This document shows positions 1 through 9,086 of a stretch of DNA of 64,000 nucleotides, piece after piece. The DNA lies in contig NZ_JALGBZ010000006.1 of the NCBI RefSeq assembly GCF_023757625.1, positions 124,001 to 188,000 on the forward strand. Reading direction: 5' to 3'. The notes beneath the pieces are model-generated. The model searched no databases. It was not told the origin of the DNA and was given only the letters and a program-made list of their open reading frames with translations. This stretch comes from Halomonas sp. S3-1-1 (GTDB lineage Bacteria; Pseudomonadota; Gammaproteobacteria; Pseudomonadales; Halomonadaceae). A program made the position numbers and the translations under genes. Within the stretch, counting starts at the first letter, position 1; each line of letters opens with the position of its first letter.

Positions 1-1248
1 CACCATTTGGCAGGCGACGAACTGACGCCAGATAAGCTCGTAAAGGCGCTCGGCGTCGCGCTCCATGCCGGAAAGATCGCTGGCCTTGCGCTCCACGCTC
101 GACGGACGAATCGCCTCGTGGGCCTCCTGGGCGCTCTCCTTGCTCGAGTAGCGGTTGGGGTTTTCCGGCAGGTAACGCTTGCCGAATTCGCTTTGGATAT
201 AGTCGCGGGCGCTCTCTACCGCCTCCTTTGAAAGGTTGGTGGAGTCGGTACGCATGTAAGTGATGTAGCCCGCCTCATACAAGCGTTGGGCCATGGTCAT
301 GGTCTTTTTGACCGAGAAACCGAGCCGGCCGCTGGCCGCCTGCTGCAGCGTCGAGGTGATGAATGGCGCGCCGGGTTTGGAGCTGGTCGGCTTGTCTTCG
401 CGATTGGTGATCGAAAGCGAGGCGCTTTTTAACGCTTCGATACGCGAGTACGTCTCGTCCTGTGAGGTCGGGCGAAACGCTTGGCCGTCCTGACGGGCGA
501 GCGCGAAGCGTACCGGCACGCCATCCGGCGACACCAGGTCGGCGTGCACGTCCCAAAACTCTTCGGGAATGAAGGCGCGGATATCGCGCTCGCGCTCGAC
601 GATCAAACGCACCGCCACCGACTGCACACGCCCGGCGGAAAGTCCACGGGCGATCTTAGCCCACAAAAGCGGCGAGAGCATGAAGCCGACCACGCGGTCG
701 AGAAAACGCCGCGCCTGCTGGGCCTCGACGCGCGGAATGTTGAGCACCCCTGGCGACTTGAACGCGTCCTGAATGGCGTTTTTGGTGATTTCGTTGAATA
801 CCACGCGCTTGTAGCGCGCGTCGTCGCCGCCGATGGTTTCGCGCAGGTGCCAGGCAATCGCCTCCCCTTCGCGATCCAAATCCGTTGCGAGATAGACGGC
901 GTCGGCCTTTTCCGCGAGCTTTTTGAGCTCGGCGACGACCTTCTCTTTACCGGGCAGAATTTCGTAGTGGGCTTCCCAACCGTTGGCCGGGTCGATACCC
1001 ATGCGCCGAATCAGCTGATCCTGCGCTTTCTGCTTTTTATACGCCGCCTTTTCATCCGGCGAGAGCTTGCGGGTCGCCGCGGCCTGGCGCGCGCGCTCCT
1101 TGGGGTCGACGGCGGTCTTGCCCGAGCCGCTGGTCGGTAGGTCACGAATATGACCCACGCTCGACTTAACGATAAAATCGTTGCCGAGATACTTATTGAT
1201 CGTCTTCGCCTTGGCGGGCGACTCGACGATGACCAGTGACTTACCCAT
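1..1248 (-). CDS. topA: DNA topoisomerase I, N-terminal 416 residues (gene runs off the window)
   Basis: Type IA topoisomerase that relaxes negatively supercoiled DNA. The frame is open to the first base of the window, so the 3' part (rest of the catalytic ring and the C-terminal zinc domains; the family is about 870 residues) is missing. Seen: an N-terminal Toprim domain starting [16 protein letters not shown], the acidic Toprim motif DLDREGE near residues 123-129, the [17 protein letters not shown] region, and the active-site tyrosine at about residue 331 in [10 protein letters not shown]. The start is preceded by GGAAGTGGAG at proper spacing. Identification is secure. Confidence 0.97.
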   Translation of the reverse strand, partial: MGKSLVIVESPAKAKTINKYLGNDFIVKSSVGHIRDLPTSGSGKTAVDPKERARQAAATRKLSPDEKAAYKKQKAQDQLIRRMGIDPANGWEAHYEILPGKEKVVAELKKLAEKADAVYLATDLDREGEAIAWHLRETIGGDDARYKRVVFNEITKNAIQDAFKSPGVLNIPRVEAQQARRFLDRVVGFMLSPLLWAKIARGLSAGRVQSVAVRLIVERERDIRAFIPEEFWDVHADLVSPDGVPVRFALARQDGQAFRPTSQDETYSRIEALKSASLSITNREDKPTSSKPGAPFITSTLQQAASGRLGFSVKKTMTMAQRLYEAGYITYMRTDSTNLSKEAVESARDYIQSEFGKRYLPENPNRYSSKESAQEAHEAIRPSSVERKASDLSGMERDAERLYELIWRQFVACQMV

Positions 1249-1587
1249 AGTGCTCCACTTCCTGTTGCCTAAGCTTTTAAGAGCGCTCTTGGCGCTACGC
1301 CCAAGACCCGCTCTAAATACGTGCCGCGCTGAAAACGTTTAGAAACGTCAGGCGGCCTGAAAAATGCGCCTACCCTACCCCAGCCCTTTCCCAAGCGCCA
1401 GTGGCGCCATACTTCAGGCGCCCTTTACTAAATAGGGGTCTAAACCCGCGTTTGCAAATTTTCGTTTAAAAAAGCCGAGCGCCTTTAAATCCTGAACGCC
1501 CTGGCCGCGCTCCCCCGGAGGGAATAAAAAAGCCCCCGGCCAGGCCGGGGGCGTTGGAGCGAACGTCACTCTAAAAACGCTACACCG
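1249..1587. other. Intergenic region upstream of topA, with 5' UTR hairpin
   Basis: This 339-base gap holds the terminator of the DUF3141 gene and the leader of topA. An imperfect hairpin at about 1281-1315 (GAGCG and TCTTGG arms pairing with CCAAGA and CGCTC) would lie in the topA leader. A possible leftward promoter, TTGCAA then 17 bases then TATTTA, sits around 1430-1458 but matches consensus poorly. No gene is visible. Confidence 0.4.
1525..1551 (-). terminator. Rho-independent terminator of the DUF3141 gene
   Basis: A GC-rich stem GCCCCCGGC / GCCGGGGGC with a tight loop is followed on the minus strand by six T residues. It lies 37 bases past the DUF3141 stop codon. Confidence 0.85.
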
Positions 1588-4146
1588 TTAGCGCCGGGTA
1601 CGCGGCTTGGCGCGCGAGGTGCTTGTGCGCTTGGCGCCGCCGGGTTTGGCTTTGCTCGTCTTGGCCGGCGCTCCGCCAGCGTCACTCGAGGGTTTGGCGG
1701 AAGCGTCCGGCGCCTCAGCTGTTTGAGCGGCGGTTTCTGCTGGTGAAGACTGCTCGTCGGCACTTTTGGCGGATTCGTCGGCGGCCGACGTTTTCGCCGC
1801 ACTCTCAGCGCTTGCGCTCGAGGCATCATCGTCGGCATCGGCTGCCACTTTTTGGGCCGGCGTTGCGGAGGCCGGCGTCGACGCCTCCACGGCTTTTTCC
1901 GGGCTTCGCGCGCGATCGAAAAGCGTCCTGATCTGCTCGAAACGCTCGGCGCCGCGCTCGCTAAGCTCACCGCTGGCGCCGAACACCTGACTCAGGTGCT
2001 GCACGTGCTCGTCGAGCGCGGCGTTGTCCTCGCCTTCGAGCAGCATCGGCAGCGACTCGAGCGCTTTTTCGCGGTCGAGCTTCAAAATGAAGAACTGCTC
2101 GCGCACCAGCCGCTTGAACTCCTCGAGCGTCGTTTGGGTTTCAAGCTCGGCACGCGAGGCGCGAAGGCGCTTGAAATTGCGCTCGTCGGTGGCGGGCGCC
2201 CCGCCCAGCACGTAGATGATCGAACGAATGATCGCCTCGAGCGGCCCGCCCTGGCTGATTTTTTCGCGCAGCGCCTCCTTGCGCTGCTCGATGAAGCGCA
2301 GGTGCTCCGGCTCCGCACCCGGACGGCGGCGATGTACGTGGGCATCGCCATACAGGCCCACCGCCGCCTGAAGCTGTGGCTGACCGTAAATCGACAGGAA
2401 CATCTTCTCGGTGGCGCTGTCGCGAACGTCGCGGAAGGTATTGAGGCTATCGACGATCTGATCCGACACGAAGGATTCGAACGTTTTGAACAGATTGTCG
2501 TCGCTTACCTCGACACGGTTTTCACGCACGGCCTGGGCCATGGTGGGTAAAAACACGGTCAACGGGTTGCGATCCGACATCAGCCGATAACCCAAGCGGA
2601 TCGGATGCATCCGACGCATGAAACGCGCCGACTCCGGCGTGACCATTGCCTGAATCAGCGGCTGCAGGTAGAGGCGATAAAAGCCCAAATTGATTTCCGA
2701 GACGCGCGCGACGGTGGCGAAGCGCCGATCGTCTTCAGCAACGTGGTGAACCTCTTCGTCGAGCTCTTCGAAATCTCGCGGGGTAAATTCGAGCAGGTAA
2801 TCGCGCTCGATCAGGTCGGCGTCCTTGCGCTCGCTGGCATGCGTTATCGTGGTTTCATAAAGCCCCGGCGGCATGACATCGATGTAATCCATGTTCGCCG
2901 TGAATTCCGAGTGCTCCTTGCGCGAGACGCTGCCGGAAACGAAGATGCCCAAGTGGCCGGTGGTATCGTGCATGCAGTAGATGATGGTCTGTTGGTTAGC
3001 GACGATATCGTCTTCGCCTTCGTAGAGATCGCGAATCCAGCCCAGCGCCTGGGGCGGCGGGGTAATGTCGTCGCCGCGAGAGCAGAACACCACGACCGGC
3101 GAGCGCAGGTTGCGAAGATCGATACGCCGCCCGTCACGGCTCACCAGCTGCGCGGTGGAGAGGCGGTTACCCACGAACAGATTATCGACGATATACTGGA
3201 TTTCATCGCCGCCGAGAATGACGTGCCCGCCCCACCAGCGCTCGAACTCGAGATAGCGGCTGGATTCGGTATCGACGTTGGCGTACAGATGATACTGCTT
3301 CTTCCAGTAGGTGTTGGCCGGGTTCAAACGCTCGAAGTTTTGCACCAGCCAGGCACCATCGAACTGGCCGTTGCCCAGATCGCTTGTCAGCGCCGTAACC
3401 CAACTGCCGCCAGCCATACCGCCGGTGTAGCGCATCGGCGCCTTGCCGCGCTCGCCGGCCCAGTAGGAAAGCGGCGCGCCGGCGATCAAAATAGGGCCGA
3501 ACACGTCCGGCTCCAGCGCCGCCGCCATCATCAGTTGCCACCCCGCCTGGCAGTTACCCACCACCATCGGCTTTTCGGTGATCTCCGGGTGAAGCGAGAT
3601 AACGTGGCGCAGGAATTCGACTTCCGCCTCGACCACGTCCTCGACGGTCTGGCCAGGCTCCGGATAGGGTAAAAAGCCGATGAAGTAGCACGGATGGCCC
3701 GCTTTGAGCGCCACACCCAGTTCGCTGTCGGGTTTGAAGCCGCCAATGCCCGGGCCGTGGCCGGCGCGCGGGTCGACCACCACGAAGGGCCGCTTTTTAG
3801 GGTCGACCTGGGTGCCTTCCGGTGGAAGCACACGCAGAAGCTCGTAGTTGGTGGGATGCGCTAGGGTACGGCCGTCCATCACCACTTCGGTCTTGAATCC
3901 CAGCACGTTGGGTTTGGTCTGCTCCATGTGCTCGAGATACTGGTTGCCGCGCACGCGCATGACGTCCCAGTAAAGAATGCTGCGCTCGACGCTGTCGCGC
4001 CAGTAGCTCGCGGCGGCGCGACCAAAACCGAACGGGTCCATCATACTGGCCAGTGCCTGCTGGCCGGGTAAGGCCTCGCCGCTTTTTTGATCCGGAAGCC
4101 CGGGGAGCCAGCGGCCCGACAGTAAGGGATTAGCGAGAAAATTCAT
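1588..4146 (-). CDS. DUF3141 protein, PHA-synthase-like alpha/beta hydrolase
   Basis: 852 residues. The fold and motifs resemble class I PHA synthases: lipase-box variant GNCQAG with Cys199, Asp359 in the SRGDDITP loop (compare EDHIVP in PhaC) and His398 in TGHLGIF, so a Cys-Asp-His triad is visible. DUF3141 members have been annotated as poly(3-hydroxyalkanoate) synthetase, but the activity is not established as far as I know. About the last 100 residues (from about 755) are a low-complexity Ala/Ser/Lys/Asp tail ending in a basic patch (SRAKPRTRR), like phasin or histone-like tails. The start was chosen at MNFLANPLL because AGGAGA sits 6 bases upstream; a longer 926-residue frame lacks such a site. 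It is divergent from a LysR gene, which may regulate it. Confidence 0.85.
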   Translation of the reverse strand: MNFLANPLLSGRWLPGLPDQKSGEALPGQQALASMMDPFGFGRAAASYWRDSVERSILYWDVMRVRGNQYLEHMEQTKPNVLGFKTEVVMDGRTLAHPTNYELLRVLPPEGTQVDPKKRPFVVVDPRAGHGPGIGGFKPDSELGVALKAGHPCYFIGFLPYPEPGQTVEDVVEAEVEFLRHVISLHPEITEKPMVVGNCQAGWQLMMAAALEPDVFGPILIAGAPLSYWAGERGKAPMRYTGGMAGGSWVTALTSDLGNGQFDGAWLVQNFERLNPANTYWKKQYHLYANVDTESSRYLEFERWWGGHVILGGDEIQYIVDNLFVGNRLSTAQLVSRDGRRIDLRNLRSPVVVFCSRGDDITPPPQALGWIRDLYEGEDDIVANQQTIIYCMHDTTGHLGIFVSGSVSRKEHSEFTANMDYIDVMPPGLYETTITHASERKDADLIERDYLLEFTPRDFEELDEEVHHVAEDDRRFATVARVSEINLGFYRLYLQPLIQAMVTPESARFMRRMHPIRLGYRLMSDRNPLTVFLPTMAQAVRENRVEVSDDNLFKTFESFVSDQIVDSLNTFRDVRDSATEKMFLSIYGQPQLQAAVGLYGDAHVHRRRPGAEPEHLRFIEQRKEALREKISQGGPLEAIIRSIIYVLGGAPATDERNFKRLRASRAELETQTTLEEFKRLVREQFFILKLDREKALESLPMLLEGEDNAALDEHVQHLSQVFGASGELSERGAERFEQIRTLFDRARSPEKAVEASTPASATPAQKVAADADDDASSASAESAAKTSAADESAKSADEQSSPAETAAQTAEAPDASAKPSSDAGGAPAKTSKAKPGGAKRTSTSRAKPRTRR

Positions 4147-4209
4147 GGTTTCTCCTGATGGATTGGTGCCAGAGGCGCATCCATGCAACACGCCCTCATG
4201 CTGCAATGC

Positions 4210-4237
4210 AATATAGTCTAGCCCAAAGCATTCAAAG
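4210..4237 (-). promoter_or_regulatory. Candidate promoter for the DUF3141 gene
   Basis: On the minus strand CTTTGA, 16 bases, TATATT, about 64 bases ahead of the start codon, in the divergent gap shared with the LysR gene. The -10 is good, the -35 mediocre. Confidence 0.35.
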
Positions 4238-4345
4238 CGTCGATAAGGCCGGGACGCGGGTGCCTTTTCGGTGATAGCATTTCTCCGCACCTGGCCCGCC
4301 GTTTGCCGACCCGCTTGCCGCGGCCTGTTAATGATCGAGGATTGC

Positions 4346-5335
4346 ATGACCCCGTCCGGCCTGCTCAATCGTCTGACCTTTCGCCAACTCCAGGTGTTTC
4401 AGGCGGTCTATCAAAAGCGCTCCTACTCCCGCGCCGCCGAACAGCTCGGCCTGACGCAGCCGGCGGTGAGCGCCCAAATTCGCCAGCTCGAACACGCCCT
4501 AAAAGCGCCGCTTTTCAACTATGCGGGCAAAACACTCTACGCGCTGCCCGCCGCGGACACGCTGGCGATTTCTACCCGGGAAATCATCGGCCAGTTGGCC
4601 AGGCTTTCGATGAACCTGTCGGATCTCGATGGACGCATCAAGGGCGAGCTCAACCTCGCTGCCGTTTCGTCGGCCCAGTACGTGGTGCCCTACCTGCTGG
4701 CGCGCTTTCGCGCCCAGTACCCGGATATCAACGTGCGCTTGAAGGTGTGCAATCGAAGCCAGGCGCTCGAACGTCTGGCCGAGCAGCGCGACGATCTGGT
4801 GATCATGGCGATGGTGCCGCAAAACGACGCGCTCTCGGTGACCCCGCTGTTGGAAAACGAGCTGATTCCAGTGGTATGGCCGGATCACCCGCTATTGACC
4901 ATGGCCTCGCCTACCCTTGCCGACTTTGCGCGCCACTACATCCTGATGCGAGAGCCCGGCTCCGGCGTGCGCAACGCCTTCGAGCAGCTTGCAGCCGACC
5001 AGGAAGTCGGCCTTGCCCACCGAATCGAGCTTGGCTCCAACGAGGCCATCAAACAGGGCGTCATGGCGCACCTGGGCGTGGCGGTGCTTCCGCGACTGGC
5101 GGTCAAGCTCGAGCTTGAGCACCACCTGCTGGCGAGCCCGCAGCTTCCCGCTTTTCCAATTCGTCGGGCCTGGTGCGCGGTCCACCGGCGCGATCAGTTT
5201 CTGACCCCGGTTGCGGAGCTTTTTTTGCGCTTCACTAAAGAGCACCTCGGCGAATACCGCTGCTATTTTCAGGCCCGCGTCACCCCGCTGCCGGGCCACG
5301 CGGTGTCGTGCCTGCCCGTTGAAAGCCCCCAGTGA
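4346..5335 (+). CDS. LysR-type transcriptional regulator (CbbR-like subgroup)
   Basis: 329 residues. N-terminal winged helix-turn-helix: LTFRQLQVFQAVYQ, then SYSRAAEQLGLTQPAVSAQI. The effector domain starts with GELNLAAVSSAQYVVPYLLA and RFRAQYPDINVRLKVCNR, wording typical of CbbR/RbcR relatives. No Calvin-cycle gene is present here, so the target is unlikely to be RuBisCO. The start ATG has GAGGA 5 bases upstream; longer in-frame starts lack one. It is divergent from the DUF3141 gene with a 199-base gap, the usual geometry for a LysR regulator and its target. Confidence 0.88.
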   Translation: MTPSGLLNRLTFRQLQVFQAVYQKRSYSRAAEQLGLTQPAVSAQIRQLEHALKAPLFNYAGKTLYALPAADTLAISTREIIGQLARLSMNLSDLDGRIKGELNLAAVSSAQYVVPYLLARFRAQYPDINVRLKVCNRSQALERLAEQRDDLVIMAMVPQNDALSVTPLLENELIPVVWPDHPLLTMASPTLADFARHYILMREPGSGVRNAFEQLAADQEVGLAHRIELGSNEAIKQGVMAHLGVAVLPRLAVKLELEHHLLASPQLPAFPIRRAWCAVHRRDQFLTPVAELFLRFTKEHLGEYRCYFQARVTPLPGHAVSCLPVESPQ

Positions 5336-5553
5336 TCGGCGCCATCGCTGTTTTGACCCTCGCCAAATATGTTACATTAGCGCTACTACCTACGTCGTAT
5401 CGCGCCAATTCGGCCGACGGCGTAGAGACCGCACTTTAAGGAGTGTCTTTCAAAAAGCGCCGGGTGGCTCAGAGCCGGTTGATCGACCGGTCGTTCGCGC
5501 TTTTCAAACCCGCTCCTTGATTTAGCCCGTTGCACAGTAGAGAGGCGCTTTTT
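5336..5553. other. lipA leader region
   Basis: A 218-base gap between the LysR gene and lipA. It contains TTGACC at 5353-5358 with AT-rich sequence downstream (TACATT at 5373), but the spacing of 14 is short, so no promoter is called. AGAGG 8 bases before lipA ATG serves as its ribosome-binding site. Confidence 0.3.
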
Positions 5554-6606
5554 ATGAGCAACACCCCCACACAGCGTGTGTCCAGCGGCCAAAAGTATCG
5601 TAACGAGCACGGCACCTCCGCCATCAAGGATGGCATGAAGGTTCGCCGCGAAGAGCCTCAGTCGCCATCGCTCGAACGCAAGCCCAAGTGGCTGCGTGCC
5701 CAGATTCCCGGCGGCGAGCGTTTCGAGGCGGTGAAAAAGAACGTCTCCACCCACCGTTTGAGCACGGTTTGCGCCGAATCTCACTGCCCCAACATGGGCG
5801 AATGCTGGAGCAACGGAACCGCCACTATCATGCTGATGGGTTCGGTGTGCACTCGCGCGTGCCGCTTCTGCGCTGTAGATACCGGCAACCCACACGGATG
5901 GCTCGATCATGAAGAGCCCGATAACACTGCCAAGTCCGTCGAGCTGATGGCGCTACGCTACATCGTGCTGACGTCTGTCGACCGGGACGATCTGGACGAC
6001 GGCGGCGCCGCTCACTACTCAAGCTGCATTCAGGCCATCAAGGCACGCACCCCGGAAGTAGTGGTAGAGGCGCTGACGCCGGACTTCGACGGCCGGCTCG
6101 ATGCCATCGAGCGCGTGGTCGATTCAGGGCTCGAGGTCTTTGCCCAGAACGTTGAAACCGTGGAGCGGTTGACCTCTCGCGTGCGCGACCCGCGCGCCGG
6201 CTACCGCAAAACGCTAGACGTGTTGGCGCATGCCAAAAAGCACCGCCCGGACGTGATCACAAAAACGAGCCTGATGCTGGGCCTTGGCGAAACCGACGAA
6301 GAGATCCTGCAGACCTTCGATGACCTGCGCGAGATCGGTGTCGATATCGTCACGCTCGGTCAGTACCTGCGCCCGACGAAGAACCACCTGCCGGTGGAGC
6401 GCTGGGTAACCCCGGAAGAGTTCGACCGCTACCGTGTGCTGGGTCTGGAAAAAGGCTTCATGGAAGTTCCCTCCGGGCCGCTGGTACGCTCGAGCTACCG
6501 CGCCGATAAGGTGTTTGAAAAGAATAACCTGGGCCTGGCCGCCCCTGCCGCCGTACCGGGCCAGCAGGAAGATGAAAACCGCATTCCGGCGTTCAACGTC
6601 GGCTGA
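5554..6606 (+). CDS. lipA: Lipoyl synthase LipA
   Basis: Radical SAM enzyme that inserts two sulfurs into protein-bound octanoyl groups, the second step of lipoate synthesis. Seen: auxiliary cluster cysteines in [12 protein letters not shown], radical SAM motif CTRACRFC, and the C-terminal RSSYRAD with the serine that ligates the auxiliary cluster. 350 residues, slightly longer than E. coli LipA (321) through an N-terminal extension. It converges on lipB, the first-step enzyme, rather than being downstream of it in one operon. Confidence 0.98.
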   Translation: MSNTPTQRVSSGQKYRNEHGTSAIKDGMKVRREEPQSPSLERKPKWLRAQIPGGERFEAVKKNVSTHRLSTVCAESHCPNMGECWSNGTATIMLMGSVCTRACRFCAVDTGNPHGWLDHEEPDNTAKSVELMALRYIVLTSVDRDDLDDGGAAHYSSCIQAIKARTPEVVVEALTPDFDGRLDAIERVVDSGLEVFAQNVETVERLTSRVRDPRAGYRKTLDVLAHAKKHRPDVITKTSLMLGLGETDEEILQTFDDLREIGVDIVTLGQYLRPTKNHLPVERWVTPEEFDRYRVLGLEKGFMEVPSGPLVRSSYRADKVFEKNNLGLAAPAAVPGQQEDENRIPAFNVG

Positions 6607-6627
6607 TACGGCTTTCAAGCGCCTAGT

Positions 6628-6665
6628 AAAAAGCGCCTGCCCTTTGCGGGGCAGGCGCTTTTTTT
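6628..6665. terminator. Bidirectional terminator between lipA and lipB
   Basis: A perfect 12-bp stem (AAGCGCCTGCCC / GGGCAGGCGCTT, loop TTTGCG) is flanked by A residues on the left and a T run on the right, so it can stop transcripts from both convergent genes. Confidence 0.85.
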
Positions 6666-6736
6666 ATGCGACATCAATTTATATGACATCGTTTTATTTA
6701 ACGTCGATACGTTGTCGCTGACGTTGACCGTTTTCG

Positions 6737-7441
6737 CTAAAGCGTTTTGGTCTGGAGCGGCCCGAGCGAGCGTTTGAGCATTGCGGCAAGCGCCTGGGCG
6801 AGCTTCTCGCCCACTGCGTCAGGACTTGGGCAATCGTCTGAAGGCTCCAGCAAATCCTGTAGGCGTGTGACCGCCATGCCGGCGTAGCCGCACGGGTTGA
6901 TGCGCGCAAAGGGCGCAAGGTCGGCACTGACGTTGAGCGCCAGGCCGTGGTAACTGGCGCCGCGTCGAATACGAAGTCCGAGCGAGGCGATCTTGGCCTC
7001 ACCCAACGGCGTTGCCACGTAGACGCCGGGGGCGTCCGGCCTTGCTCGGGCGCTGATGCCAAAGCCTTCGAGCACCTCGATGACCGCATTCTCCAGCGCG
7101 CTCACCAGATCGCGCACGCCGATTTTAGCGCGGCGGACGTCCAGAAGCGGGTAGAGCACCACTTGGCCCGGGCCGTGATAAGTCACCTGCCCGCCCCGGT
7201 CGGTTTGCACGACGGGAATATCCCCGGGCATCAACAAATGCTCCGGCTTGCCGGCCTGGCCCTGGGTGAACACCGGGTCGTGCTCGACGAGCCAGAACTG
7301 ATCCGGCGTCGTATCACCCCGGTCGTCGGTCAGCGCGCGCATCGCCTGCCAAACAGGCTCATAGGGCTGACGGCCAAGCCGGTAGAGCTCGATGGGCGCG
7401 GCATCCGCCATAAAAGGCTCATTCGCTGCGCGAGCATTCAT
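6737..7441 (-). CDS. lipB: Octanoyl-[acyl carrier protein]-protein octanoyltransferase LipB
   Basis: Transfers octanoate from acyl carrier protein to lipoyl domains. Seen: [13 protein letters not shown], the lysine in [24 protein letters not shown], and the catalytic cysteine in INPCGYAGM. The start codon overlaps the stop of the DUF493 gene by one base (TAATG), which supports translational coupling; a second possible start 30 bases later (MADAAPIEL) would give 224 residues, closer to the usual length. Confidence 0.96.
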   Translation of the reverse strand: MNARAANEPFMADAAPIELYRLGRQPYEPVWQAMRALTDDRGDTTPDQFWLVEHDPVFTQGQAGKPEHLLMPGDIPVVQTDRGGQVTYHGPGQVVLYPLLDVRRAKIGVRDLVSALENAVIEVLEGFGISARARPDAPGVYVATPLGEAKIASLGLRIRRGASYHGLALNVSADLAPFARINPCGYAGMAVTRLQDLLEPSDDCPSPDAVGEKLAQALAAMLKRSLGPLQTKTL

Positions 7442-7752
7442 TACACGACCATGTGCACGCGGCCGGTCGCCTTGAGCTCTTCGAACAGCGCAGAGAGCTG
7501 CTGCTCGCCGGTGGCGCGAATGGATACCCGCACCGACTGAAAGCGCCCGTTGCGGCTATCGATCACCTGCATGGCGCTGGCATCGAACTCGGGGTCGTAC
7601 TTCACCAGTATCTGGCAGACGCTGGCGGCGAAGTCTTCCGCGGCGTCGCCCACGACCTTGAGCGGATAGTCACAGGGAAACGTGATTTTGGGGGGCTCGC
7701 TGGGCTCCTGCGTACGCAGGTCGCGAAACCCGTTGTTTGCACCCTTTTTCAT
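7441..7752 (-). CDS. ybeD: DUF493 family protein (YbeD-like)
   Basis: 103 residues with the family's [14 protein letters not shown] opening and a small ferredoxin-like alpha/beta fold expected (ACT-like). YbeD is found next to lipB and dacA in many gammaproteobacteria, as here; a role in lipoate metabolism has been suggested from this linkage but the molecular function is not settled. It overlaps the lipB start by one base. Confidence 0.9.
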   Translation of the reverse strand: MKKGANNGFRDLRTQEPSEPPKITFPCDYPLKVVGDAAEDFAASVCQILVKYDPEFDASAMQVIDSRNGRFQSVRVSIRATGEQQLSALFEELKATGRVHMVV

Positions 7753-7781
7753 GGCTTGCCTTTGGTTGCAAAATTAGCTTC

Positions 7782-7809
7782 AAAATGGCGCGCGCCTTGT
7801 GGGCGCGCG
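7782..7809 (-). terminator. Possible terminator after dacA
   Basis: An 8-bp all-GC stem CGCGCGCC / GGCGCGCG with a 5-base loop lies between dacA and the DUF493 gene and is followed on the minus strand by CCATTTTG. The T run is short, so it may only attenuate. Confidence 0.45.
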
Positions 7810-7824
7810 GTGATACCAAAACGC

Positions 7825-9024
7825 TTAGTCGGTGAAGCGGCTGATCAGGCCGCTGAAAAAGCGCTGTACCTGGTCGAACATGCGCTTGAAAAACCCGCCC
7901 TCTTCCACGCTTTCTAGCGCGCTCAGTTGGCGCTCACCCACCATCTCTTCACCCAGGTAGACTTCCAGCGTACCGACGTTGTCACCTACGGCGACCGGGG
8001 CCTGGAGGTCTTCGTCCAGGTTCAGGCGTGCGCGCAGCTCTTCGTTGCGATTGCGTGGCAGCGTCATGAAGACCTCGCCATCCACACCGACGCGCAGCTC
8101 GTTAATATCGCCGCCCCACACACGCGGGGTGGCCAGGACCGCGCCGCGCTCGTAGAGCTTCATGGTTTCATAAAAACGAAATCCGTAGCTTAGAAGCTTC
8201 TGGGTTTCCTGAGCGCGAGCCTCTTCGGAGTTGGTGCCCATGACCACCGAAATCAAGCGCATGTCGTCACGCTTGGCCGAGGAGACCAAACAATATCCGG
8301 CATCGTTGGTCCAGCCAGTTTTCAGACCATCGACGGTCGGGTCGCGCCACAGCAACCGGTTACGGTTGGGCTGGTCGATACCGCCGTAGGAGAAGCTTCT
8401 CTGCGAGTAAATCTGGTAGTGCTCGGGGTAGTCATTGATGATGTGCTGAGTCAAAAGCGCCAGGTCATGGGCCGACGAGTAGTGGTTGTCGTGGGGCAGG
8501 CCCGTGGCATTTTCGAAATGGGTATTGCGCATGCCGAGCCGGTCGGCGTGCTGGTTCATCAAATCGGCAAACGGCGCTTCGCCGCCGGCCAGGTGCTCGG
8601 CCATGGCCACGCTTGCATCGTTACCCGAGACGATGACGATACCGTGAAGCAGGTCCTCTACCGATACCTGGTCGCCTACTTCGATGAACATCTTGGAACC
8701 GCCGGTACGCCAAGCGTTTTCACTGATGTTGACCATATCGCTCATGTTAATGGTGCCGCGGTCGAGCTCGCGCTCCACCATGTAGGCGGTCATCAGCTTG
8801 GTGATACTCGCCGGCGGCAGGCGCTCGTCGGCGTTGTGCTCGACCAGTATGCGACCGCTATCGGCATCCATCAAAATCCAGGAGCTGGCGGCAAGCTGCG
8901 GCGCCGCGGGGATGATGGTCTGGGGCTGGGGAATTACCTGGGCCGTGGCGGGCAGAACCACTGCGGTCACCGTTGCAATCAGGCAAAGACGAGCGGTACG
9001 GCGAAACGCATTGAAAATAGTCAT
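7825..9024 (-). CDS. dacA: D-alanyl-D-alanine carboxypeptidase (PBP5/6 type)
   Basis: Periplasmic penicillin-binding protein that trims the terminal D-Ala from peptidoglycan stem peptides. Seen: signal peptide ending near residue 28 (PATAQ), SxxK motif SITK with Ser73, SGN at 133-135, KTG at 235-237, then the C-terminal beta-rich domain (PBP5_C) and an amphipathic tail (FKRMFDQVQRFFSGLISRF) that anchors it to the outer face of the inner membrane. 399 residues, normal for the family. It follows rlpA on the same strand. Confidence 0.96.
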   Translation of the reverse strand: MTIFNAFRRTARLCLIATVTAVVLPATAQVIPQPQTIIPAAPQLAASSWILMDADSGRILVEHNADERLPPASITKLMTAYMVERELDRGTINMSDMVNISENAWRTGGSKMFIEVGDQVSVEDLLHGIVIVSGNDASVAMAEHLAGGEAPFADLMNQHADRLGMRNTHFENATGLPHDNHYSSAHDLALLTQHIINDYPEHYQIYSQRSFSYGGIDQPNRNRLLWRDPTVDGLKTGWTNDAGYCLVSSAKRDDMRLISVVMGTNSEEARAQETQKLLSYGFRFYETMKLYERGAVLATPRVWGGDINELRVGVDGEVFMTLPRNRNEELRARLNLDEDLQAPVAVGDNVGTLEVYLGEEMVGERQLSALESVEEGGFFKRMFDQVQRFFSGLISRFTD

Positions 9025-9086
9025 TACTCACTTCTCACTTGCATCAATAAAGCGTCAAAAAAACGAAAGGTATCGGTAACCACCGA

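Noticed and set aside
2605-3672. 355-codon open frame opposite the DUF3141 gene
   Set aside because: Antisense shadow of a clear alpha/beta hydrolase gene with a good ribosome-binding site.
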